From contig NZ_JAQIVI010000646.1 in NCBI RefSeq assembly GCF_028618695.1, positions 1-25,348 of the forward strand: a DNA stretch of 25,348 bases, given 5' to 3'. The translations under genes and the position numbers were made by a program. Shown piece after piece: positions 15,662 through 21,974 of the stretch (within the stretch, counting starts at the first letter, position 1; every line of letters begins with the position of its first letter). The notes below the pieces were generated by a model. The model made no database searches and was not told where the DNA came from. It was given only the letters and a program-made list of their open reading frames with translations. The stretch is from Natrinema soli (GTDB taxonomy: Archaea; Halobacteriota; Halobacteria; Halobacteriales; Natrialbaceae).

Positions 15662-16855
15662 TTAACGCAGCACCCCTGACAGCTTCCGTCCGAGATCACT
15701 GAGACGTCCATTCTCGGTGGACAAATCGGTGGCAACGTTGGAAATCGTCTCTGTCGATCCAACGAGTAACCATTTCCCGCCGGTCACCCGTCGGACGACC
15801 GCGCCGTGCTCGAGTGCGATCGCCGTGAGCCGGTCGATCGCGTCGGGCACGAGGCCGTCGATTTCGAGGAGTTGGGTCTGCCAGTCGCCGGCGATCGCGG
15901 GATCGATGCCACGTTCCCGGAGCTGCGTTCGAAACTCCCGGGTGGAGTTGACGTCCAGTTGCGAGATCGTGAGTCCGTCCGCGGTAACGCTCGCACGCTC
16001 GGTGAACGCCTTCCCGATCAGGGCTGCGTCCCTCGTTTCGGCCACGTCGTGGGTCCGGATCACGTGCGCGCCGCGTTCGACGGCCATCGACGTCGCTGCG
16101 AGGCTGACCGGGAGTCGCTCCTCGGTCTCCCGGTCCGCGATCTCGCCGAGGAAGTTCTTCCGGTTAATCGAGACCAGCATCGGCCGCCCGAGCGCGCGGA
16201 ACTCCCGAAGCCGTCGGAACGTCTCGCGGTCGTCCTCGAGCGTCTGGGCCTCGCTCCACCCGCCGAACGCGGGGTCGACGATCGTCTTGTCGGTCAGCCC
16301 GTTCTGTTTCAATGCCTCATATACCTGATCGACGTAGTCGGCCGCTGCCGCCCAGTCGGGCGACTTCCGGGCCGACCAATCGGTTTCCTCGACCGCTCCC
16401 GGTCGCTCGAGCTCAGGCGGGCTCGCCATCTTCGCGACGGCGACGTCGTGCTCCTCACAGACGCGCGGCATCTCCGGGTCGGCGAAGCCGCAGATGTCGT
16501 TGACCATGTCGAACCCCCGCGAGAGGGCCTCGTCGGCGACCTCGGCGTAGCGCGTCTCGATCGAGAAAGTCGCGTCCCCGGAGACGCTCTCGATCGTGTC
16601 GAGCGCGACGTGTAGCCGCTCGAGTTCCTCGTCGGCCGAGAGCACGTCGAAGCGTTTGTTCGCGGACTCGAGGCCGATGTCGACGATGTCGGCCCCTTCG
16701 CCGATCAGCTCCTCGTCGACGTAGCGAGCCGCCTCGCCGGGATCGTCGAAGACGCTCGGATCGTAGGGAGACTCCTCGCTGACGTTCAGTACGCCCATGA
16801 TCCGGGGCGGGTAGTCGTCCCCGATCCCCAGACCGGCGGCGTCGACGTTGTGCAT
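15662..16855 (-). CDS. folP: Dihydropteroate synthase homologue with C-terminal extension
   Basis: This 397-residue protein is a TIM barrel of the pterin-binding family, which joins the pterin diphosphate made by MptE-type enzymes to p-aminobenzoate. Conserved positions include IMGVLNVS at about residues 19-26, MVNDICGF, VDPAFGGW, SINRKNFLGEI at about 226-236 with the catalytic-type K and R, and IRTHDVAETRDA at about 264-275. Two features differ from bacterial FolP: the usual T-P-D-S-F loop reads SEESPYDPSVFDD, and the E-S-T-R-P-G loop reads ESANKRFDVLS. Bacterial enzymes stop near residue 280; here about 115 more residues follow, forming an unassigned domain. The start is the ATG at 16855. 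It is 85 bases from orc1 upstream and shares its direction with mptE. Confidence 0.88.
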   Translation of the reverse strand: MHNVDAAGLGIGDDYPPRIMGVLNVSEESPYDPSVFDDPGEAARYVDEELIGEGADIVDIGLESANKRFDVLSADEELERLHVALDTIESVSGDATFSIETRYAEVADEALSRGFDMVNDICGFADPEMPRVCEEHDVAVAKMASPPELERPGAVEETDWSARKSPDWAAAADYVDQVYEALKQNGLTDKTIVDPAFGGWSEAQTLEDDRETFRRLREFRALGRPMLVSINRKNFLGEIADRETEERLPVSLAATSMAVERGAHVIRTHDVAETRDAALIGKAFTERASVTADGLTISQLDVNSTREFRTQLRERGIDPAIAGDWQTQLLEIDGLVPDAIDRLTAIALEHGAVVRRVTGGKWLLVGSTETISNVATDLSTENGRLSDLGRKLSGVLR

Positions 16856-16940
16856 ACCCGGTCTCGGGAAGCGAAACAAAAAGATATCGCGGTTTCGGCG
16901 AGCCAGAGCGCAGCGAGCAGTAAGCGGGAGTGAGCGCGGT

Positions 16941-18170
16941 CTATGCCTCGTCCTCGAGGACGGCCAGCCGCGAGTCTCGCAGAAGCACCTTCTTGACGAT
17001 CGAGGGGTTCTCGAGCAAGCGGTGTTTCGCGTGTGCGCCGCGACCGCGGCCGCGTCCCTCGCGCTCGGACTGGATCACGTTGAGGAAGTTCTGTTCCTGC
17101 AGGATCTCCTGAACGCGGCGCTCCGAGAGCACGTCGAAATCGAGTCGGCGGGCGATTTCCTTGTACTGATTGTAGATGATCTTCGTCGGGAACTCCTTTT
17201 CCGAACTGTTCTCGGTCAGCAGCGTCAGCGAGTAGAGGATCGCTTTGGCCTGCTGGGGTGAGCCCTCGATCAGTTCGTTGAATCGGTCGGCCTCGGTCTT
17301 CTCCTTGGCGTCACGGACGTGATCCGCGGTCACTCGAGTGTCGCTTCGCTTCTTCGCGATCCGGCCCGCGTTCCGGAGGATGTCGATCGCCTTGCGAGCG
17401 TCCCCGTGTTCCTGAGCGGCGAGCGCGGCGGTGAGCGGAATGACGTCGTCGGAGAGCACGCCGTCGTGAAAGGCGTCGCGGCGCTTCTCGAGGATCTCGA
17501 CGAGTTGGTTCGCGTCGTACGGCGAGAAGACCAGTTCGTCCCGCGAGAGGCTCGACTTGACGCGTTCGGAGAGGTGGTCGGGGAAATCGATCTTGTTCGA
17601 GATACCGATGATACCGATGCTCGAGTCCGAAATACGACGGTTTTCGCCGGCCCGCGAGAGTTTCCGGAGAACCTCGTCGTCCTCGAGCATGTCGATCTCG
17701 TCTAAGATGACGATGGTGACGTCGGTGCAGTGGTCGATGGACTGCCAGAGGCGCTTGTAGTAGTCACCGGTGCCCAACCCCCGGTCGGGGACGCTGACCC
17801 CGCTCGCCTCGGGGTCGTTGACGAGCTGGGCGATCGTCTTGACGATCGACGCCTCGGTGTTCTGCTCGCCGCAGTCGATGAAGGCGTACTTGACGGTGAT
17901 GTCGTCGTGCTGGGCCTCGGTGATTACGCGCTGGGTGACCGACCGCGAGATGAGCGATTTCCCGGTGCCGGTCTTGCCGAAGATGAACAGGTGATTGGGT
18001 TCGCTCCCGAAGACTGCCGGGTTCAGGGCGTCCGCAACCCGTTGCATCTGCTCGTCGCGACCGACGATCCGATCGGGGCCTGGGAGGTGCGTGATCTCGA
18101 GCAGCCGCTCGTCGGCGAAGACCGGATCGTCGTACCGGAAGAGCGGGTCTCGATCGTCGTTGGCGGACAT
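16941..18170 (-). CDS. orc1: Orc1/Cdc6 replication initiator
   Basis: This 409-residue AAA+ ATPase binds origin DNA and loads the MCM helicase. Walker A is GKTGTGKS at residues 65-72, Walker B is VILDEID with DEID at 157-160, and sensor 1 is GIIGISNKIDF at about 186-196. The arginine-finger/sensor 2 region is around EHGDARKAIDILRNAGRIA. A C-terminal winged helix covers about residues 310-409 and binds origin recognition boxes, with a GRGRGRG run in its wing. The length is typical of archaeal Orc1. The start is the ATG at 18170, with a TATA-like box (AAATAAAGG on plus, CCTTTATTT on minus) about 30-39 bases upstream. It faces away from the adjoining origin, as in haloarchaeal oriC1. Confidence 0.96.
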   Translation of the reverse strand: MSANDDRDPLFRYDDPVFADERLLEITHLPGPDRIVGRDEQMQRVADALNPAVFGSEPNHLFIFGKTGTGKSLISRSVTQRVITEAQHDDITVKYAFIDCGEQNTEASIVKTIAQLVNDPEASGVSVPDRGLGTGDYYKRLWQSIDHCTDVTIVILDEIDMLEDDEVLRKLSRAGENRRISDSSIGIIGISNKIDFPDHLSERVKSSLSRDELVFSPYDANQLVEILEKRRDAFHDGVLSDDVIPLTAALAAQEHGDARKAIDILRNAGRIAKKRSDTRVTADHVRDAKEKTEADRFNELIEGSPQQAKAILYSLTLLTENSSEKEFPTKIIYNQYKEIARRLDFDVLSERRVQEILQEQNFLNVIQSEREGRGRGRGAHAKHRLLENPSIVKKVLLRDSRLAVLEDEA

Positions 18171-18199
18171 TGCGGTACCGCGCTCCTTCCAACTGGATT

Positions 18200-18209
18200 G
18201 AAATAAAGG
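18200..18209 (-). promoter_or_regulatory. TATA-like box of orc1
   Basis: On the minus strand the sequence reads CCTTTATTT, about 30-39 bases before the orc1 ATG. The innermost origin box begins three to four bases further upstream (18213), so initiator binding there would lie over the BRE/TFB contact region. Confidence 0.5.
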
Positions 18210-18212
18210 TGT

Positions 18213-18234
18213 GGGGATCGATCGCGGATGTAAA
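18213..18234 (-). repeat. Origin recognition box-like repeat a (degenerate)
   Basis: Read on the minus strand it begins TTTACATCCGCGA, identical over 13 bases to box b, but the expected G-string is replaced by TCGATCCCC. It is the closest box to orc1 and may act on that promoter. Confidence 0.6.
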
Positions 18235-18343
18235 TACCCCGACAGAGCGACTCGAGTGGGACCTCGCGGCCGCATAACCGAAAACCGCCCTGAACGCTGG
18301 CCTCGCGCTTCTAACCGTCGAAGATGACCGCCACCCACCACGG

Positions 18344-18365
18344 ACACCCCCGTCGCGGATGTAAA
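18344..18365 (-). repeat. Origin recognition box-like repeat b
   Basis: On the minus strand it starts TTTACATCCGCGA and ends in a G-string, CGGGGGTGT. This has the layout of archaeal boxes: a conserved half followed by a G-run. Confidence 0.75.
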
Positions 18366-18513
18366 GCTCGTGCGCTCGACCGGCCAACGACCGCGCTGTA
18401 CCCGGTTTCGGCGGTGAGATCCCGTTCGACGAACGAGGACAGGATCCACATGAATACGGCGAACGAGGGCTCGAGGGACCGGACGAGCGATTCGTCGATC
18501 GCTGCGCGGGGCC

Positions 18514-18535
18514 CACACCCCCCTCGCGTTTGTAA
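18514..18535 (-). repeat. Origin recognition box c, one half of an identical inverted pair
   Basis: On the minus strand it reads TTACAAACGCGAGGGGGG followed by TGTG. The 22 bases are identical to box d, in the opposite orientation. The AAAC and GAGGGGG parts fit the haloarchaeal box consensus. Confidence 0.85.
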
Positions 18536-18605
18536 CGGCAATAACGGAGGGGGAACCGAGAAGCATATCCGAATATCCACGCTGTTGGATCACATATAGG
18601 TCGAT

Positions 18606-18628
18606 TTTACACCCGCGGCACTGGTGTG
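18606..18628 (+). repeat. Origin recognition box-like repeat e (weak)
   Basis: It begins TTTACACCCGCGGCA and ends GGTGTG, sharing both ends with boxes b and d, but the G-run is broken. It points the same way as box d. Confidence 0.5.
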
Positions 18629-18660
18629 TTCCGACGAGAGATCCCCACACGTATATCGCC

Positions 18661-18682
18661 TTACAAACGCGAGGGGGGTGTG
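18661..18682 (+). repeat. Origin recognition box d, second half of the identical inverted pair
   Basis: It begins TTACAAACGCGAGGGGGG and matches box c over 22 bases in inverse orientation, with 125 bases between the two. Identity over this length in non-coding DNA indicates strong selection or recent copying. Confidence 0.85.
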
Positions 18683-18815
18683 TCCCTCTCTCACTCTCTT
18701 CACGGAGCGATCACTATCCCACTCCTGAAAAAAATTCCAATCGAGAATGCACGCGATTGCATCTCAGAGAGACGGTATACACCCGGAGACACGGTATAAC
18801 TGGAATATAGCGTCT

Positions 18816-18854
18816 TAGTTCTAGTCTAGACTAGAACTAGCTAGAGCTAGCTAG
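18816..18854. repeat. CTAG cluster with a 24-bp perfect palindrome
   Basis: Seven CTAG tetramers start at 18821, 18826, 18831, 18837, 18841, 18847 and 18851 and make up 28 of 34 bases. Positions 18816-18839 form a perfect palindrome centred between 18827 and 18828 (half-site TAGTTCTAGTCT). Only three other CTAGs were found in the window (1263, 8423 and 21816). CTAG is generally avoided in haloarchaeal genomes and is the target of a widespread haloarchaeal methyltransferase. The cluster sits between the origin boxes and trmJ. Confidence 0.9.
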
Positions 18855-19096
18855 AACAGAGAAGTAGGATGGTGAATAGTAACTCGAGATCGAATAATCA
18901 AACCGCGGAAACGAAGCGAGAAATGAAACGGGGAGTTCATCGAGACGTGAACGCGTTCTTTTTGCGTTCGCGTTCGGTACTCCAGCTATGAACGCACTCA
19001 CCGGTACAGCTCCCCAATCACGCTCTCTTCCTGTCATCGGAAGGGATCTTGCACAGACGACGAATCTTCGTCTGGAATTCCCCCATCCAAACCCCG

Positions 19097-19858
19097 ATGA
19101 CTGACGAATCGATCCCGAACGGATCGCCTCCGAGTCGAACGACGCCGGCGGTTGCGGTCGTCGACGCCCAGTCGCCGGGCAACGTCGGGACCATCGCCCG
19201 CGCGATGAAGAACTTCGGCTTCGAGGACCTCCTGCTCGTCGATCCACCGGAACTGGACCCCGACGGGGAAGCGTACGGCTTCGCGGGGCACGCTCGAGAG
19301 GACGTCCTCCCGAACGCCGACGAGATCGGTTTCGACTCGCTCGTCGAGAACTACCACACGATCGGTTGTACGGCCGTCACGAACGAAGACGATCACAGCC
19401 ACACGCGGTTTCCCTATTCGACGCCCGCCGAGCTGGCCGAACGGCTGCAGACCGTCGAATCACCGACCGCGCTCGTGTTCGGTCGCGAACGCGTCGGTCT
19501 GACGAACGCGGAACTCGCTCGGATCGATGAGATCTGCTCGATCCCCGCAAGCGCGGACTACCCCGTGCTCAATCTCGGGCAGGCAGCCACGATCACGCTC
19601 TACGAGCTTCGGTCGCTAACGATCGACGAGACGCAGTTGCCCGACCTCGAGCGCGTCCGCGCCCCCGAGCCGACCGTCGATCGGCTCTACGATCAGTGGG
19701 CGGCCCTGCTCGAGGAGATCAACCGCCCCGAGGAGAAACGCGACAAGACGATGCGCATGCTCCGGCGTGTGTTCGGTCGGGCCGATCTGACCGAACGTGA
19801 GGCGAACACGCTGCTGGGACTTCTCCGTCGAGCGACCGAACGGCCAGCCGAGGACTGA
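19097..19858 (+). CDS. trmJ: SPOUT RNA 2'-O-methyltransferase, TrmJ type
   Basis: This 253-residue protein has the TrmH/SpoU-type knotted fold: motif 1 SPGNVGTIARAMKNFGF at about residues 29-45, motif 2 ALVFGRERVGLTNAEL, and motif 3 IPASADYPVLNLGQAATITL. TrmJ uses SAM to methylate the ribose at position 32 of tRNA. A helical C-terminal extension (INRPEEKRDKTMRMLRRVFG onwards) is also typical of TrmJ and helps tRNA binding. The start is the ATG at 19097 (MTDES), 16 codons after an alternative ATG at 19049. A 7-bp hairpin (CAGACGA/TCGTCTG, 19054-19074) lies just before it. From memory, an RNA methyltransferase flanks the main origin in other haloarchaea as well. Confidence 0.88.
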   Translation: MTDESIPNGSPPSRTTPAVAVVDAQSPGNVGTIARAMKNFGFEDLLLVDPPELDPDGEAYGFAGHAREDVLPNADEIGFDSLVENYHTIGCTAVTNEDDHSHTRFPYSTPAELAERLQTVESPTALVFGRERVGLTNAELARIDEICSIPASADYPVLNLGQAATITLYELRSLTIDETQLPDLERVRAPEPTVDRLYDQWAALLEEINRPEEKRDKTMRMLRRVFGRADLTEREANTLLGLLRRATERPAED

Positions 19859-19946
19859 ACTACCGGTCAAAAGCTGTCAAATATTTCATCGCAGCCGCTC
19901 CTACTGGCCAGTACAGTAATATATTCACAGTAATCATCACAACGGG

Positions 19947-20987
19947 ATGACTGAGTTTCCCCGACGGAACGCGTTGAGTTTGCTGGGTGCCGGAATGGCG
20001 TTTCTCGCCGGCTGTTCGGAGTCGTCGACCGACGGCGGTAACGGCAATGGACCGGATACTGAATCCGGATCGCCGAACGACGGGATCGAAATCGACGGCG
20101 AGAGCGGTGCACTCCCGTCATACGCCTCGTATCTTCCAGAGAGTGAGAGGACGGGGTACTTCTATGGCGCAATCGATGCCGAGACACTACAGACCCTAAC
20201 CGACGATGAAGGTGCCACAGAAGGGTCCGAACCAACCGATCCTCTCATCGGAAATCCGGTCATCATGGCCATTCTCTTCGGCCGAATTGGAACCGTCGCC
20301 TCGTTCGACGCCTACAAGGAAAACGATGATACTCCCGGCGGAGACGGCGTTCTGATCGATGCGAACGGCGTCTACACCATTGTCGGTCGCTACGACCGGA
20401 GCGGTTTCACCGACGACCTTGAGTCGGCCGGCTTCACGGCCGAGACAGTCAATGACGACTACGCTGTCTACGCCGACGACGAATCAGGCGAGGCCGTAGG
20501 GATAACCGACGAAGTATTCGCGGTCACCACACCGAACCCAAACAACGACGCGTTCGATCCGATTTCCGCCGTCAAGCGAACCGTGGCAACGGCGGTGGGC
20601 GATCGGAAACCGAAATACGAGACCGACGACGACTTCGAATGGCTCCTCCGCGCCAGTTCGACCGCGGGAATGACGCTCTGTCGATACACCGAAACCGAGA
20701 CGTTTGATGCCGGGACGATCGGAAGCGAGCAAGTGAACTCATCGACACTCGAGTTCGCCTTCGGAGCCTGCGAGGGGGCGAACGGCGTCCACCAGCAACT
20801 CTCTCTCGTCGACGGATCGATGACTGCCACGGCGAGTGCCATCGTCACGTATGCGGACGAGAGTCGTGTCTCAATGGACCGACTCAAGGCAGCACTGGGA
20901 ACGGAGGCCAGTTCGGTCGCGTTCAATCGCGACGGCTCCACGGTTGCGATCGATGCCGAGTACGACGGCGACCTCGTCGAGGAGTAA
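19947..20987 (+). CDS. Putative exported lipoprotein of unknown function
   Basis: This 346-residue protein has an N-terminal export signal, PRRNALSLLGAGMAFLAGC, combining a twin-arginine pair and a lipobox cysteine at about residue 23. A linker rich in S, T, G, D and N follows. The mature part starts near LPSYASYLPES and alternates strands and helices, for example ANGVYTIVGRYDRSGF and DDYAVYADDESGEAVGITDEVFAVTT. The pattern suggests two similar alpha/beta halves, as in other haloarchaeal surface lipoproteins. No enzyme motif is seen. Codon use appears less GC-rich than in neighbouring genes, which may indicate transfer or relaxed expression. A/T-rich sequence with TAATATATTC lies about 30 bases upstream. 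Confidence 0.8.
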   Translation: MTEFPRRNALSLLGAGMAFLAGCSESSTDGGNGNGPDTESGSPNDGIEIDGESGALPSYASYLPESERTGYFYGAIDAETLQTLTDDEGATEGSEPTDPLIGNPVIMAILFGRIGTVASFDAYKENDDTPGGDGVLIDANGVYTIVGRYDRSGFTDDLESAGFTAETVNDDYAVYADDESGEAVGITDEVFAVTTPNPNNDAFDPISAVKRTVATAVGDRKPKYETDDDFEWLLRASSTAGMTLCRYTETETFDAGTIGSEQVNSSTLEFAFGACEGANGVHQQLSLVDGSMTATASAIVTYADESRVSMDRLKAALGTEASSVAFNRDGSTVAIDAEYDGDLVEE

Positions 20988-21061
20988 CTGATCGTCTCCC
21001 CGGCCGTCCCATTTTTCGAAAAAGAGGCCGAGATCGATTCGAATCGAGTATCGTCGCGACC

Positions 21062-21727
21062 TTATCGCGATCGAGTCAGCGTCCGCACTTCGTCCTCGTT
21101 TTCCGGAGCGGAATCGATGGACTGCGATTCAAACCGTCCGGATTCGGTGACGGTGCCGACCCACCCGCAATCGCTACAGGCGAACAGTCCTTGCCCATCG
21201 ACGAGAGCGCCGCCGCAGTCGGGGCAGGTATCCGATGTCGTCGACTCGAGTCCGTCGCCGTCGTCATCCGCGACAGATCCGAGCGGGACCGGCAGCTCTC
21301 CCGTTCGAAGCGTGGCGATCGCCTCGTCGGTCGTGTACGTCTCGTCCGTCGCCTCGTTCGAGTGGGGGAAGACGCCGATCAGTTCGTCGTCCGCATACAG
21401 CTCGAGGCACAGCAGCGGCGTCACGAGCCGTTGCCGCGTCGTGCCGGTCACCTGTGAGGTCGTCGTCCGCTCCCGGAACGCCGGTCGGACGCTCACCCCG
21501 CGCTCGTCGGCCCACTGCGCGAACCGCTCGTAGTTCTCGAGGACTTCCTGGTGGGGACTCTCATCGGAGAGGGTGACCTCCTTGGGCCAGCTCCGGAGGA
21601 GCAGGTCGTCGATCGCGCCCTCGGAGTCGCAGGCCTGGAGCGTCTCGATCTGCTCGTCGACCGGCTCGAGCAACAGCGGTGCGCGAACGTAGCAGACGGC
21701 CGTTATCTCGGTCGGGTTGTCAGTCAT
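21062..21727 (-). CDS. Haloarchaeal HTH-annotated protein with C-terminal zinc ribbon
   Basis: This 221-residue protein resembles a haloarchaeal family commonly annotated HTH domain protein: a first strand AVCYVRAPLLLEP, the segment ENYERFAQWADERGVSVRPA, and LLCLELYADDELIGVFPHSN. I recognise this from memory and a real helix-turn-helix is not obvious to me. After a linker with DDDGDGLEST there is a zinc ribbon, CPDCGG at about residue 166 and CSDCGW at about 183. The last 25 residues are acidic and disordered. It could be a DNA-binding or adaptor protein. It is convergent with the lipoprotein gene, with 74 bases between. Confidence 0.75.
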   Translation of the reverse strand: MTDNPTEITAVCYVRAPLLLEPVDEQIETLQACDSEGAIDDLLLRSWPKEVTLSDESPHQEVLENYERFAQWADERGVSVRPAFRERTTTSQVTGTTRQRLVTPLLCLELYADDELIGVFPHSNEATDETYTTDEAIATLRTGELPVPLGSVADDDGDGLESTTSDTCPDCGGALVDGQGLFACSDCGWVGTVTESGRFESQSIDSAPENEDEVRTLTRSR

Positions 21728-21974
21728 GTGAGTTCGTTGTGAGTTTCGCCAACGGAATAACTGATAAAGGTTTCCGGGGGAGACTCGATATCGGTTAAAG
21801 GTGTATTATATCATACTAGGACGGGATAGCCGCCGAAAACCGCTGTGCTCGATCGGTAGTCGATCCGAGTGACGTCGACGGCTTCGGAACCGGTCTATCA
21901 GGAACTCATCGTCGCTCGGGTCGTTCCGGGAACGTATCGTCGTCGTTCGTGGCGTCCGAAGATCCGGACGGATA

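Larger units (their letters stand above)
18171..18900. other. Replication origin (oriC1-type) beside orc1
   Basis: A gene-free spacer of about 0.9 kb separates orc1 from the trmJ-like gene. It holds five repeats resembling haloarchaeal origin recognition boxes. Three point one way (18213, 18344 and 18514) and two the other (18606 and 18661), so the G-strings face outward on both sides of the 18536-18605 core. The core is comparatively A/T-rich (GCATATCCGAATATCC, ACATATAGG). A second A/T-rich stretch with an A-run (CTGAAAAAAATTCC, near 18726-18739) is another unwinding candidate. A CTAG cluster with a perfect palindrome follows at 18816-18854. That initiator genes sit next to the origin they serve is well established in haloarchaea. 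Origin activity itself is inferred. The remainder, to 19096, shows only the trmJ leader. Confidence 0.85.

Noticed and set aside
16880..16940. A repeat-like GC-rich spacer (GAGCGCAGCGAGCAG) between folP and orc1 as a mobile element
   Set aside because: It is only about 60 bases, with short imperfect GAGCG-type repeats that are common in haloarchaeal spacers and no inverted ends.
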